The notes beneath the pieces were generated by a model. It was not told where the DNA came from. It saw only the letters and a list, made by a program, of their open reading frames with translations, and ran no database searches. Positions 1 through 8,967 of a stretch of 64,000 nucleotides of DNA are shown piece after piece. Position numbers and translations under genes: made by a program. The first letter of the stretch is position 1. The number at the start of each line of letters is the position of its first letter. This DNA comes from JANQNX01 sp040217095 (GTDB lineage Bacteria; Pseudomonadota; Gammaproteobacteria; Eutrophobiales; Eutrophobiaceae): the NCBI GenBank assembly GCA_965229565.1, contig OZ245888.1, positions 1,178,001 to 1,242,000 on the forward strand, given 5' to 3'.

Positions 1-60
1 GCACTTACCTCACAGGTAATGAAAAAAACCGCCTATCGCCTCTGAGATTCATTTCCGCCA

Positions 61-88
61 CTTGAAAAAAATCGACTAGCCCCCATTT
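61..88 (+). promoter_or_regulatory. Sigma-32 (heat-shock) promoter of hsp20
   Basis: CTTGAAA (61-67), a 13-base spacer and CCCCATTT (81-88) match the sigma-32 consensus (CTTGAAA, 11-15 bases, CCCCATNT) almost exactly. Transcription would start near 94, about 48 bases before the hsp20 start. The position in front of a small heat-shock gene fits. The match is seen directly; its use by RpoH is inferred. Confidence 0.8.
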
Positions 89-141
89 TTTTATTAAGTC
101 GATAAAGACGACATCGAATTTATTTTGTGGAGGTTATGAAC

Positions 142-597
142 ATGAGTCTTTCCAATTACGAACCTTGGAGTTTGCTTGATCGTTTTCAACAGCAGTTGAA
201 CCAACTGGGCTATGCCGACCGGCAGCTGAGTACAGAAGGCGTTAATGACGCGTCCAATATTGTGACCAGTCACTGGCGTCCAGCCGTGGATATTAAAGAA
301 GAAACCAATCGTTTCCTGATCACGGCTGACCTGCCGGGTGTTGATCCCAAGGACATCGAGATTACGATGGAGAACGGTGTCTTAACTATCAAGGGTGAAC
401 GCACTTCCGAGGCTACCGAGGAAAAAGAAGGTTACAAGCGCGTCGAGCGTGTCAGTGGTACCTTTTATCGTCGATTCAGCCTGCCGGACTCTGCAGATGC
501 CGAGAACATTGAAGCAACTGGTAAAGATGGTGTACTCACCATTACTTTACCCAAGCATGAGAAGGTGCAGCCCAGACGTATCGAGGTTAAAGGCTAG
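142..597 (+). CDS. Hsp20/alpha-crystallin small heat-shock protein
   Basis: ATP-independent holdase chaperone of the cytoplasm that keeps unfolding proteins soluble until DnaK/ClpB act. The product is 151 residues, normal for the family. The alpha-crystallin domain spans roughly residues 45-140, with VDIKEE, the conserved ADLPGV turn, the GVLTIKGER strand and a C-terminal DGVLTITLPK (the family's A-x-x-x-n-G-v-L signature). Three in-frame starts exist (GTG 127, ATG 136, ATG 142). ATG 142 is chosen because the GGAGG at 129-133 sits 8 bases before it, while 136 is too close. The gene is monocistronic, between a sigma-32 promoter and a strong terminator. Confidence 0.93.
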   Translation: MSLSNYEPWSLLDRFQQQLNQLGYADRQLSTEGVNDASNIVTSHWRPAVDIKEETNRFLITADLPGVDPKDIEITMENGVLTIKGERTSEATEEKEGYKRVERVSGTFYRRFSLPDSADAENIEATGKDGVLTITLPKHEKVQPRRIEVKG

Positions 598-612
598 TCA
601 CCAAACAATAAC

Positions 613-638
613 AAGGCGGGTTTTTACCCGCCTTTTTT
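613..638 (+). terminator. Rho-independent terminator after hsp20
   Basis: The stem GGCGGG(T) pairs with (A)CCCGCC across a short T-rich loop and is followed by six T. It begins 15 bases after the hsp20 stop and separates hsp20 from the protease gene. Confidence 0.88.
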
Positions 639-663
639 ATTGCATGGACCAGGAAAGTTCGTC

Positions 664-692
664 GGAACTTTTTTACATGAAATTTTCCTAAA
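664..692 (+). promoter_or_regulatory. Possible sigma-E promoter of the HtrA protease gene
   Basis: GGAACTT at 664-670 is the classic RpoE -35 element. After about 15 bases comes TCCTAAA (686-692), an acceptable -10. htrA/degP genes are known RpoE targets. The -35 also forms one arm of a small inverted repeat (AAAGTTC/GAACTTT, 654-671), so it could alternatively be a weak second hairpin behind hsp20. Moderate confidence. Confidence 0.45.
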
Positions 693-721
693 TATTTTCA
701 TTTACACGGGAATTACTAACA

Positions 722-2101
722 ATGAAGAATGGGCTTATGTACAAGCTAGCCAAACTATTTCTGTTTTCACTCTCACTGATCGCCCCGGTTGCGCATTCAG
801 CATTACCGGTTGAAGCCGGTGGCAAGGAGTTGCCCAGCCTGGCACCTATGCTGGAAAAAGTGACACCTGCCGTGGTGAATATTGCTACCGAGGGTCGCAT
901 CAAACAAAATATGAATCCGCTTTTTGCTGACCCGTTTTTCAGACGCTTTTTTAACTTTCCCGATCAGCCAATTGAACGTAAGACCAGCAGCCTGGGTTCC
1001 GGTGTAATTGTTGATGCCAAACGCGGACTAATCCTGACCAATAACCACGTTATAGCCAATGCCGATCAAATAACCGTCACCTTGCGTGATGGACGTCATC
1101 TCGAGGCCGAGGTTGTGGGTACCGACCCGGAAACAGATGTTGCCGTGATCAAGGTGCCTGCGGATAATCTGACAGCCATTAAAACCACAGATTCGAATAA
1201 CATCAGCGTGGGTGATTTCGTGGTAGCCATCGGCAACCCGTTCGGTCTTGGGCAAACGGTTACCTCGGGTATCGTCAGTGCACTTAGTCGTAGTGGTCTG
1301 GGCATTGAGGGTTACGAGGACTTTATTCAAACAGATGCCTCTATTAATCCCGGTAACTCGGGTGGTGCCCTGGTCAACCTGCGTGGTGAACTGGTAGGCA
1401 TTAATACTGCTATCTTTTCCCAGACGGGTGGCAATATCGGTATCGGCTTTGCTATCCCGATTAACCTGGCATTACAAATCATGGAACAGTTGCTGGAAAC
1501 CGGCGAAGTCAAGCGCGCGTTTCTCGGGGTCAGTATGCAGGACATCAGTCCGGAACTGGCCGAGGCATTCGGTTTGAAACGCCAGACCGGTGCCATTATT
1601 AACCAGGTATTGGAAGGTTCACCTGCCGATAAGGCCGGCATAAAGGCCGGTGACATCGTGTTATCGGTTGATGATAAGAAGATCAGGAACGCAGAAGACC
1701 TGCGCAACCGCGTTGGACTGTTGCCGGTTGGCAAGAAAGTGCGTATGACCATACTGCGCGATGGCAAGGAAAGAAAACTGACGGTTGACGTCAGCGAAAA
1801 CCAGGTGGCAGATAGCGGGCCGCGAGCAGTGAATGAATTATTGCAAGGTGTTACCGTTACCGACCTTGAACAGGGCAACTCGCCCTATGTCAATGCAGAG
1901 GGAGTACAGGTATTGAAAGTTGAGCGCGGCAGTATTGCCTGGCGCAATGGTCTGCGGTCTGGCGATATCATTACTTCGGTGAACAAGAAGGATGTTGGCA
2001 GCGTGCGTGAATTCCTGGCCGCGGTCGATAAGGTTTCTGCACCGTTATTGTTGCGCATTATTCGCGGTAATACGGCAGCTTTCCTGGTGCTGAAACCCTG
2101 A
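722..2101 (+). CDS. degQ: Periplasmic serine protease, Do/DegQ (HtrA) family
   Basis: Periplasmic quality-control protease/chaperone that degrades misfolded envelope proteins. Its 459 residues match DegP/DegQ length. An N-terminal signal peptide (about residues 8-26, cleavage after AHSA) precedes a trypsin-like domain with the triad His109 (TNNHV), Asp139 (ETDVAV) and Ser213 (GNSGG), then two PDZ domains (about 255-345 and 365-455). The Q-linker region is short, favouring DegQ/MucD over DegP. An in-frame ATG at 737 also gives a good signal peptide, so the exact start is uncertain. A possible sigma-E promoter lies upstream; oxyR converges from the other side. Confidence 0.93.
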   Translation: MKNGLMYKLAKLFLFSLSLIAPVAHSALPVEAGGKELPSLAPMLEKVTPAVVNIATEGRIKQNMNPLFADPFFRRFFNFPDQPIERKTSSLGSGVIVDAKRGLILTNNHVIANADQITVTLRDGRHLEAEVVGTDPETDVAVIKVPADNLTAIKTTDSNNISVGDFVVAIGNPFGLGQTVTSGIVSALSRSGLGIEGYEDFIQTDASINPGNSGGALVNLRGELVGINTAIFSQTGGNIGIGFAIPINLALQIMEQLLETGEVKRAFLGVSMQDISPELAEAFGLKRQTGAIINQVLEGSPADKAGIKAGDIVLSVDDKKIRNAEDLRNRVGLLPVGKKVRMTILRDGKERKLTVDVSENQVADSGPRAVNELLQGVTVTDLEQGNSPYVNAEGVQVLKVERGSIAWRNGLRSGDIITSVNKKDVGSVREFLAAVDKVSAPLLLRIIRGNTAAFLVLKP

Positions 2102-2109
2102 TTAATTAC

Positions 2110-3033
2110 CTAGAGCTGTTTTTCGAATTCAGACCTGAAGTTGGCGATAGAGTCCTTTAGAAATTCTACCGCCTTCATTCTTGGATAGGATTTACGGTAG
2201 GCAATAATGACTTCCCGGTATGGTGCCGGTTTATTAAAAGGTCTGAATTCCAGCATACTGCGCAGGCCGGATCGGTCTTCTATCGATAATGCGGGCAGGA
2301 TGGTAATTCCGACACCGGCCGCGACCATTTGCCGTATGGTTTCGATGGAACTGCTTTCCAACGACTTCTGAATTTCCATTTCCTTGCCCAGCGGGTTAAC
2401 GCACGAGGGACACAACTGCACCACCTGGTCGCGAAAACAGTTGCCGGCCTTTAGCAATAACATGGTGTCATTCACAAGGTCATTGGGGTTGAGTTTCTTC
2501 TTTTTTGCCAGTTCATGTCCCTTGGGCAGGGCAACCATAAACGGTTCCTTGTAAAGTACTTGCGTGGCAATTCCGTTCTCGCTGAAAGGGTTGGCCATTA
2601 TGGCAATATCTATCTCGCCGGACTTCAGTTTTCTGGCGAGGTTCTCGGTAAAGTCTTCCTCTATGATCAGTGTCAACTCTTCCTTGCTCTTGTGAATCAT
2701 CGGGATCAGTTTTGGCAACAGGTAGGGGCCAATGGTGTATATGATCCCGAGCCGGAGTTCGCCGTTTAACTGGTTCTTGTTAATTGCGGCAATTTCTTTC
2801 AGGTTGTTGGCCTCGTTCAATATGGTCTCGGCCTGGTTAACTATCTGCCGCCCAATCTCGGTGATGGCAACCTCGTGTTGATGTCGTTCAAAAAGCGTGA
2901 CGCCCAGTTCCTCTTCCAGTTTCTTGACTGCCACACTCAGTGTTGGCTGGCTGACAAAACAGCGCTCGGCAGCGTGACCGAAATGTAATTCCTTGGCAAC
3001 GGCAACAATGTAGCGTAGTTCAGAGAGTGTCAT
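2110..3033 (-). CDS. oxyR: LysR-type peroxide sensor OxyR
   Basis: Hydrogen-peroxide-responsive transcription activator. The 307-residue protein has a LysR helix-turn-helix in the first 60 residues (FVSQPTLSVAVKKLEEELG) and a substrate-binding-like regulatory domain. Cys199 and Cys208 (GNCFRDQVVQLC) match the position and 9-residue spacing of the disulfide-forming pair of E. coli OxyR, which distinguishes it from other LysR proteins. An extra Cys211 is also present. It converges on the HtrA gene and lies 48 bases downstream of the CbbY-type phosphatase on the same strand, so the two may be cotranscribed. Confidence 0.92.
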   Translation of the reverse strand: MTLSELRYIVAVAKELHFGHAAERCFVSQPTLSVAVKKLEEELGVTLFERHQHEVAITEIGRQIVNQAETILNEANNLKEIAAINKNQLNGELRLGIIYTIGPYLLPKLIPMIHKSKEELTLIIEEDFTENLARKLKSGEIDIAIMANPFSENGIATQVLYKEPFMVALPKGHELAKKKKLNPNDLVNDTMLLLKAGNCFRDQVVQLCPSCVNPLGKEMEIQKSLESSSIETIRQMVAAGVGITILPALSIEDRSGLRSMLEFRPFNKPAPYREVIIAYRKSYPRMKAVEFLKDSIANFRSEFEKQL

Positions 3034-3081
3034 TGTTTACTTGCTCCTTTATGCCGATGGCTTGCTGATATTGAGAGCCTG

Positions 3082-3897
3082 TCAGGCATCCCTGCTGGCA
3101 TATTCAGGCTGCGTGAATGGTTCTACATCCGTGTTGCTGTCCTGCTGTGCCACGTAGTGTCGCAATAATTCGAGATCGACCAGTTTTTTGCCAAGGGCGT
3201 CGCCCTCGCGAACAGTATTCGGATTGTCTTGTTCACCAAGATGATTGACTACCAGTGCCGCGCCGCTAAAGTCGTTGTCCGTCGTATAGGCATGCGTAGT
3301 AATGACTACCTGCAGGCCGGCAAACTGTGCCGCCTTGTTGCCGTTGGTCGTGTCCTCGATGGCGATGCAGTTGTCTGCTGTCAGACCCATTTCGGCAAGG
3401 GCGCACTGGTAGACGACCGGGCTTGGCTTTTTATCGGTTACGATATCGCTGGTGACGATCGCGTCAAACAGCTTGTCGGGTTCAACGTCCAGCGTTTGCC
3501 TGATGAGGGTAAGAAAATTGGCCTCCGATGAGCTGGTTGCAATGCCCAGCATGATACCTTCGCGGGTGGCCTCGTTAATCAGGCGCTCTATACCGGGCCG
3601 TAGTCGTATCTTTCCATCGGCAAGCATGGTCCGGTAGTGCTCCGACTTGCACTGGTGCAGGTCCGAGATAAATTTCGGGACGTCGTCTATTCGCGCTTTC
3701 AGATCCTTGTCCTTGTTCAGGCATACCCTGAAGCGTTCCTTGCCGCCTGATATGGCGAGCAGATCATGGTAATCCCGTTTTGACCAATTCCAGTCAAGAT
3801 CAAATTCTGTGAAAGCCTTGTTGAAGGCCTGACGGTGAAACTCTTCGGTATCGGCAAGCGTGCCGTCGACATCAAATATGATACCTTTTAGTTCCAT
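3082..3897 (-). CDS. cbbY: HAD-superfamily phosphatase, CbbY type
   Basis: A haloacid-dehalogenase-fold sugar-phosphate phosphatase. CbbY enzymes remove xylulose-1,5-bisphosphate, a misfire product that inhibits RuBisCO, and are common in autotrophs. The 271 residues show motif I FDVDGTLADT (nucleophile Asp9, acid/base Asp11), a helical cap, a TSSS motif II, the motif III lysine (KKPSP) and motif IV IEDTTNG. The C-terminal tail of about 25 residues beyond the core is a little longer than usual. No RuBisCO gene lies in the window, so the substrate is inferred from family resemblance. No good ribosome-binding site precedes the start. Confidence 0.75.
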   Translation of the reverse strand: MELKGIIFDVDGTLADTEEFHRQAFNKAFTEFDLDWNWSKRDYHDLLAISGGKERFRVCLNKDKDLKARIDDVPKFISDLHQCKSEHYRTMLADGKIRLRPGIERLINEATREGIMLGIATSSSEANFLTLIRQTLDVEPDKLFDAIVTSDIVTDKKPSPVVYQCALAEMGLTADNCIAIEDTTNGNKAAQFAGLQVVITTHAYTTDNDFSGAALVVNHLGEQDNPNTVREGDALGKKLVDLELLRHYVAQQDSNTDVEPFTQPEYASRDA

Positions 3898-4094
3898 TAT
3901 TTATTAATAAAGCTATATCGATTAAATTACTTAATTATAAGTAAGATATGCTTTGTTGCAACGCAGTAGGTGTGCTTTTTGTCCAATTTGTTAAATATTT
4001 ATCATTTGCCCGCTGCTTTAGGGTAAAGTTTTAACTGCTGCTTTTCTGCAGCAGGATTAATCGAGAGAACCTTCAAACCCATCAGCGATACATC
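3898..4094. promoter_or_regulatory. Divergent cbbY/rmuC intergenic region with palindromes
   Basis: This AT-rich spacer separates two divergent genes. It contains the inverted repeat TTACTT-N6-AAGTAA (3927-3944), close to the cbbY start and a possible operator. It also contains a CTGCTGC/GCAGCAG hairpin (4035-4054) in the rmuC leader. A weak purine stretch (GAGAGAA) precedes rmuC by about 30 bases. No promoter could be assigned with confidence. Confidence 0.35.
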
Positions 4095-5480
4095 ATGGAA
4101 ATCAGTCTTACCCAGGAAACCATTCTTTACGTAGCAGGCGGCTTTCTCGCCGGGGCACTGATCACATGGTTGCTGTTCCGTTCAAAAATCACGGACATGA
4201 ATCGCGAGGTGACCCGCCTGGGTGAAAAACTGGCAGTCGAGACTGACCGCGTTGTTCAGCGCGAGTCACGCATGGATGAACTCAAGCGTGACCTGGACAG
4301 GTTCAAGTCACAAAATGAAGGCCAGCAGTCCCAGATTGAGAGTTACAAGGTGTCCATCGCCGAACTCAATACGACGCTGGAGCAGGAACGTAAACAGGCC
4401 GAGGAAAAACTGGCCTTGCTACAGCAGGCCGAGAAAAAAATGACGGATGCATTCGAGGTATTGTCCAACAGGATACTAGAGGAAAAGAGCAAAAAGTTTA
4501 CCGATCAGAATAAAAACCACCTGGGTGAAATCCTGAACCCGCTGCGCGAACAACTTGGTGACTTCAGAAAGAAGATAGAGGACGTGTATGACAAGGAGAC
4601 CAAGGATCGTGTCTCGCTTTACCATGAAATCACCAGCCTCAAGAAACTGAATGAAAAGATGAGCCAGGATGCGATCAACCTGACCAACGCCCTGAAGGGT
4701 GAAAGCAAAACCCGCGGTGACTGGGGTGAAGTCATCCTGGAAAAGGTACTGGAACAGTCAGGTTTAACAAAAGGACGCGAGTACGAGGTACAGGGCAATT
4801 ACAAGGACAGCAATAATAAATTATTTCGTCCGGACGTGGTCGTGCACCTGCCGAACAAACGTGACGTGGTCATCGATTCAAAGGTATCGCTGGTGGCGTA
4901 TGAACGCTATTACTCTGCGGCAGAAGAACCTGAAAAAATGCAGGCGTTGAAAGAGCATGTCAATTCGCTCCGCACACATGTCTCGGGCCTGAAAAATAAA
5001 AGTTACGATGAACTGGTCGGCGTTAATTCACTGGATATGGTATTGATGTTCGTACCGATTGAGCCGGCCTTGATGCTGGCCTTCGAACAGGATGATGTCT
5101 TGTTCCAGGATGCGTTTCAGAACGGGATATTCCTGGTAAGCCCATCAACGCTGAGCATGAACCTGCAGATCATCCAGAACATGTGGCGCCACGAGTACCA
5201 GAATCAAAATGCACAGGAGATCGCCTCGAGTGCAGGAGACTTGTACGACAAGTTTGTTAATTTCGTGGCGTCGCTGGAAGATATCGGCGACAAGCTGGAT
5301 AAGGCCAGGGCATCTTACGATGTTGCACATGGTCGGCTCACCAGCGGTCGCGGCAACCTGGTGAAAAAAGTACAGGACCTGCAACAACTGGGTAGCCTGA
5401 AGACCAGGAAGCAACTTTCGAAAGACCTGTTAATCAAGAGTAATGCCTTACCCGACGACATGGCCGACGAGGACGCCTGA
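4095..5480 (+). CDS. rmuC: RmuC-family nuclease-like protein
   Basis: RmuC is implicated in limiting recombination at inverted repeats and has a PD-(D/E)xK nuclease-like core. The 461-residue protein has one N-terminal membrane helix (about residues 8-27), a long charged coiled coil (about 30-200), then the conserved RmuC domain. That domain includes the GDWGE motif, the RPDVVVHLP strand and VIDSKVS, whose Glu/Asp/Lys residues fit the nuclease-like signature. Length and order are typical. The next gene begins 11 bases after its stop, suggesting cotranscription. Confidence 0.92.
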   Translation: MEISLTQETILYVAGGFLAGALITWLLFRSKITDMNREVTRLGEKLAVETDRVVQRESRMDELKRDLDRFKSQNEGQQSQIESYKVSIAELNTTLEQERKQAEEKLALLQQAEKKMTDAFEVLSNRILEEKSKKFTDQNKNHLGEILNPLREQLGDFRKKIEDVYDKETKDRVSLYHEITSLKKLNEKMSQDAINLTNALKGESKTRGDWGEVILEKVLEQSGLTKGREYEVQGNYKDSNNKLFRPDVVVHLPNKRDVVIDSKVSLVAYERYYSAAEEPEKMQALKEHVNSLRTHVSGLKNKSYDELVGVNSLDMVLMFVPIEPALMLAFEQDDVLFQDAFQNGIFLVSPSTLSMNLQIIQNMWRHEYQNQNAQEIASSAGDLYDKFVNFVASLEDIGDKLDKARASYDVAHGRLTSGRGNLVKKVQDLQQLGSLKTRKQLSKDLLIKSNALPDDMADEDA

Positions 5481-5491
5481 TTACCTGGTAT

Positions 5492-6571
5492 ATGGGCGAT
5501 AAACAAAACAAGTCTATCAAGGGACGCGGTAGCGCCAGTAAGCCGGACGCGCGTTACCTGCAGCAGGCACGTGAGCGTGTTGATGACGGTTGGGACACCC
5601 CGGATCCCGAAAGCAAACTGCTAACAACTGTTACCCGGGAAAAAGCAAAAACCATCATTTCCCGTAACAATTCACCGGACATTCCCTTTGACCAATCGAT
5701 CAATCCCTACCGTGGCTGTGAGCATGGTTGCGTCTATTGTTACGCGCGACCGGCACATGCCTACATGGACCTGTCGCCGGGCCTGGATTTTGAAAGTCGC
5801 CTGTTTTACAAGGCCAATGCTGCCGAGTTACTGGAACAGGCACTGGCCGCGCGTAGCTATAAATGTACGCCTATCGCCCTTGGTAGTAATACCGATCCCT
5901 ATCAACCCATAGAGAGGGAATACCGGGTAACGCGGCAGATCATCGAGGTACTCAGTAAATATGATCACCCGTTAACCATCGTCACCAAGTCCAGCCTGGT
6001 TGAACGTGACCTGGACCTGTTGCAGCCCATGGCCGAGAAAAACCTGGTGAGTGTCTATGTCTCGGTAACCACACTGGACGCGAGGCTCATGCAGAAAATG
6101 GAACCACGCGCCACGGCGCCGATCCGTCGCCTTGAAACGCTGGCACGACTGCACGCAGCCGGGATACGCACCGGCATGATGTTCGCCCCGGTGATTCCTG
6201 TGATTAACGATCATGAAATGGAAACGATACTGGAGCGCGGTAGCGAAACCGGTATCAGCAGTGCCGGCTACGTGTTGTTGCGACTGCCGCACGAGATAAA
6301 GGACCTGTTCAGGGAATGGCTGGAACTGCACTATCCACTCAAGGCCGAACACGTAATGAGTTTGATCAGGCAGTCACGCGGCGGCAAGGAATACGATGCC
6401 GATTTCAAGCAACGTCTGTCGGGTACCGGTTTGTTTGCCGAGATGATAGGCAAGCGTTTTCAAAAGGCGTGTAAACGTTTCGGCATACATAGTGGCGAAC
6501 GTTCGGACCTTGACTGTTCGCTGTTTGAAAAGCCGGTACTCAGTGGTCAGCAGTACGCGTTATTTTCCTGA
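5492..6571 (+). CDS. PA0069-type radical SAM protein (SplB-like)
   Basis: A radical S-adenosylmethionine protein of the conserved but uncharacterised PA0069 family, related to spore photoproduct lyase. The 359 residues include the CEHGCVYCYAR iron-sulfur motif (Cys-x3-Cys-x2-Cys) near residue 80, preceded by the family's SINPYRGC signature. A radical SAM barrel follows, then a C-terminal stretch typical of the family. A DNA-repair role is suggested by homology to SplB but has not been established. It directly follows rmuC. Confidence 0.88.
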   Translation: MGDKQNKSIKGRGSASKPDARYLQQARERVDDGWDTPDPESKLLTTVTREKAKTIISRNNSPDIPFDQSINPYRGCEHGCVYCYARPAHAYMDLSPGLDFESRLFYKANAAELLEQALAARSYKCTPIALGSNTDPYQPIEREYRVTRQIIEVLSKYDHPLTIVTKSSLVERDLDLLQPMAEKNLVSVYVSVTTLDARLMQKMEPRATAPIRRLETLARLHAAGIRTGMMFAPVIPVINDHEMETILERGSETGISSAGYVLLRLPHEIKDLFREWLELHYPLKAEHVMSLIRQSRGGKEYDADFKQRLSGTGLFAEMIGKRFQKACKRFGIHSGERSDLDCSLFEKPVLSGQQYALFS

Positions 6572-6576
6572 TATAC

Positions 6577-7263
6577 CTAGCGCCTGAGTATCGCGATCCA
6601 GCGGTAGAAGTTCAGCAGGCTTGCCAATGATGCCGCCACGTAGGTGAGTGCCGCGGCTGTCAATATCTTCCTTGCGATGGGCATCGCAGAAGGGGGCAGA
6701 TAATTTCCCTTTTCCAGTATGGGCAGGGCACGATTAAAGCTGGCATCGAGTTCAACGGGCAGTGTAACCAGGTGCAAGATGACGGGTAGTAACATTATCG
6801 TAAGCCCGCTCAAGAGGATGATAAGGTTGAACAGCGGCACTCGCACCAGGATCACGGTGAAGGGCAGGCTGACCAGTAATACTGAGGCTATTTTCTGTGC
6901 CACTGCGGCAAAGTGGGCCAGGTTACTACGCAGTGCCAATGGCTGGTAGTTTTCAGCATGTTGCAGGGCGTGGCCAAACTCGTGCGCGGCTATCGTGATA
7001 GCGGTTAATGATTTCCCGTGGTAGTTATCCTCGGCCAGCCTGATCTTGCGCGCCTCTAGGTCATAATGGTCGTTGTTATATTCAATAGCCTCGACGTCCA
7101 CTCCCGCCAGGTTAAATTTTTCCGTGAGGTGCCGCGCCAGTTCCCCGCCGGTTCCCGGCATGGCGTCAATGTCTTCACTGTACTTGCGCAGGACGTACTG
7201 AACCCAGAACTGCGGTGCAAATACAGCAATCAGGATCAATATCAGAATGAGTGCCGGAATCAT
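6577..7263 (-). CDS. YugP-family membrane zinc metallopeptidase
   Basis: Membrane-anchored zinc peptidase of unknown substrate. The 228-residue protein starts with a hydrophobic helix (about 2-20), carries the HEFGHALQH zinc-binding and catalytic motif near residue 100, and has two or three further membrane segments in the C-terminal half. Size and topology match the YugP family. It converges with the radical SAM gene (stop-to-stop gap 5 bases) and is divergent from zapE. Confidence 0.88.
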   Translation of the reverse strand: MIPALILILILIAVFAPQFWVQYVLRKYSEDIDAMPGTGGELARHLTEKFNLAGVDVEAIEYNNDHYDLEARKIRLAEDNYHGKSLTAITIAAHEFGHALQHAENYQPLALRSNLAHFAAVAQKIASVLLVSLPFTVILVRVPLFNLIILLSGLTIMLLPVILHLVTLPVELDASFNRALPILEKGNYLPPSAMPIARKILTAAALTYVAASLASLLNFYRWIAILRR

Positions 7264-7321
7264 CTCTGGTCGTGATAAAATTCAGAAGAAATAAAAACTA
7301 AAACCCGTAAGTTTTAAAATC

Positions 7322-8422
7322 ATGCAGACACCCTTAGAGAAATACAAGCAGGATCTGCAGGACGACAATTTCAGTCCTGATCCGGCGCAAAAAAAAGCGG
7401 TGCTGCTTATGCAAAGGCTGTTTGAAGAATTGACGTCTGGTCAAACCCGGTCGCCAAGCCTGGTGGCAAAACTTTCAGGCCTGCTTGGTAAAAATCATCA
7501 GCAGAATATCAAGGGGTTGTATTTCTGGGGCGGCGTTGGTCGCGGCAAGACCTACCTGGTGGACTGTTTTTTTGATTGCCTGCCAATCAAGGAAAAGATG
7601 CGAATTCATTTCCATCGTTTCATGCAAAATGTCCACCGTGAATTAAAACAGCTTAACCATGTCGAGAGTCCGCTGCAGCTTGTCGCCGATAAACTTGCAC
7701 AACAAACCCGCGTGCTTTGTTTCGACGAGTTTCATGTCTCAGATATTACCGATGCCATGTTACTCGGTGGTCTGTTACAGGCCTTGTTTGACAGGGGGGT
7801 GGTGCTGGTAACGACTTCCAACCAGCCACCCGATGAACTTTACAAGGGCGGTTTGCAGCGAGAACGGTTTTTACCGGCGATCGCGTTACTGAAGCAACAT
7901 ACCCGGGTGATGAACCTGGATTCAGGTATAGATTACCGCTTGCGCTTTCTTGACCAGGCCGAGATCTACCATACCCCGCTGGACGCGGATGGCGACAGGA
8001 TGCTTGCTGAAAACTTCAGTCATATGAGTCCGGATGCAGGCCAGGCAAACATGTTGATCGAGATAGAGGGGCGCGATATCCAGACGGTGCAATGTGGTGA
8101 CGGTGTGGCCTGGTTTGATTTCAAGGCGCTGTGTGACGGTCCGCGTGGCCCTGCCGACTATATCGAGATCGCACGCCAGTTCCAGACAGTGCTACTGGCC
8201 AACATCCCGGTCATGAGTGATATGGAAAACGACATGGCCAAGCGGTTTATTACACTGGTGGATGAGTTCTACGATCGGCATGTCAAACTGATCGCGACTG
8301 CCGCTGCAGAGCCAACCGCGTTATACAACGGAAACCGGCTTGCGCATGAGTTCGAGCGTACCGTGAGCCGCTTGCAGGAGATGCGAACCCACGATTACCT
8401 GGCCCGGCAACACCTTCCCTGA
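7322..8422 (+). CDS. zapE: Cell division ATPase ZapE (AFG1 family)
   Basis: AFG1/ZapE ATPase that in E. coli joins the Z-ring during constriction under oxygen-limited or heat conditions. The 366 residues contain a Walker A loop (GGVGRGKT, about residues 75-82) and Walker B (LCFDEFHVSD, about 135-144), followed by the family motif TSNQPPDELYKGGLQRERFLPAI. Length is normal. It is divergent from the YugP peptidase gene with 58 bases between starts. Confidence 0.93.
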   Translation: MQTPLEKYKQDLQDDNFSPDPAQKKAVLLMQRLFEELTSGQTRSPSLVAKLSGLLGKNHQQNIKGLYFWGGVGRGKTYLVDCFFDCLPIKEKMRIHFHRFMQNVHRELKQLNHVESPLQLVADKLAQQTRVLCFDEFHVSDITDAMLLGGLLQALFDRGVVLVTTSNQPPDELYKGGLQRERFLPAIALLKQHTRVMNLDSGIDYRLRFLDQAEIYHTPLDADGDRMLAENFSHMSPDAGQANMLIEIEGRDIQTVQCGDGVAWFDFKALCDGPRGPADYIEIARQFQTVLLANIPVMSDMENDMAKRFITLVDEFYDRHVKLIATAAAEPTALYNGNRLAHEFERTVSRLQEMRTHDYLARQHLP

Positions 8423-8572
8423 CCACACTCATTGTTGCATTGCATATTCTATCGATCATCTTGTTACGAAGAGTATTTGACATAATTTAAGATATAAACT
8501 ATATAAGTAACTAATAAATATAAATTAACAGTAACAAGGCGTAAGCCCATAGATGTACACCAGAGAAAACCA

Positions 8573-8785
8573 GTGTTAAATGCAGTCCAGGAAAAAATAG
8601 AACCTGAACTGGAATCGGATATCGCAAAAGTTTTACAGTTTCGCTACGGGGATGGCCTGGTCTACCTGCCTTCAAACCAGCCGGATTCACTGCTCAAAAA
8701 GGCCAGGACCAACGGCTTCATTGACCATGAAGGTTACCTGACCCGCAAGGGGCGCTACCTGCTCGCGAAGTACCAGTTTTCCTGA
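8573..8785 (+). CDS. Small hypothetical protein, winged-helix-like
   Basis: A 70-residue reading frame with a GTG start, preceded by only a weak purine run (AGAGAAA). The product is acidic at the N-terminus and basic at the C-terminus. A stretch (DSLLKKARTNGFIDHEGYLTRKGRYLLAKY) resembles the recognition helix and wing of a winged-helix fold. Codon use resembles that of neighbouring real genes. No function can be assigned. It lies between zapE and cysI with spacers on both sides. Confidence 0.6.
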   Translation: MLNAVQEKIEPELESDIAKVLQFRYGDGLVYLPSNQPDSLLKKARTNGFIDHEGYLTRKGRYLLAKYQFS

Positions 8786-8882
8786 TAAACCAGACCGTTA
8801 GTCCTTCCTAAAATAGCTGGAAACGATTACGCTAGCCGCCCCGGCAATGACGCCGGTTCCCGGACTTTTAATAACTAAATGC

Positions 8883-8904
8883 AATAAATATAGTAATATT
8901 TATT
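8883..8904. promoter_or_regulatory. Perfect inverted repeat upstream of cysI
   Basis: AATAAATAT, a 4-base spacer and ATATTTATT form a perfect 9-bp dyad about 64 bases before the cysI start, in an AT-rich stretch. It could be an operator for a LysR-type regulator such as CysB, but nothing in the sequence identifies the binder. The region immediately upstream (8821-8875) is GC-richer and holds no obvious signal. Confidence 0.4.
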
Positions 8905-8967
8905 ACTTTTCTGGCCCTTATTGAATTGCTATCTTTCACGGCCCTACAAATAGAGCAGCTTTGATTC

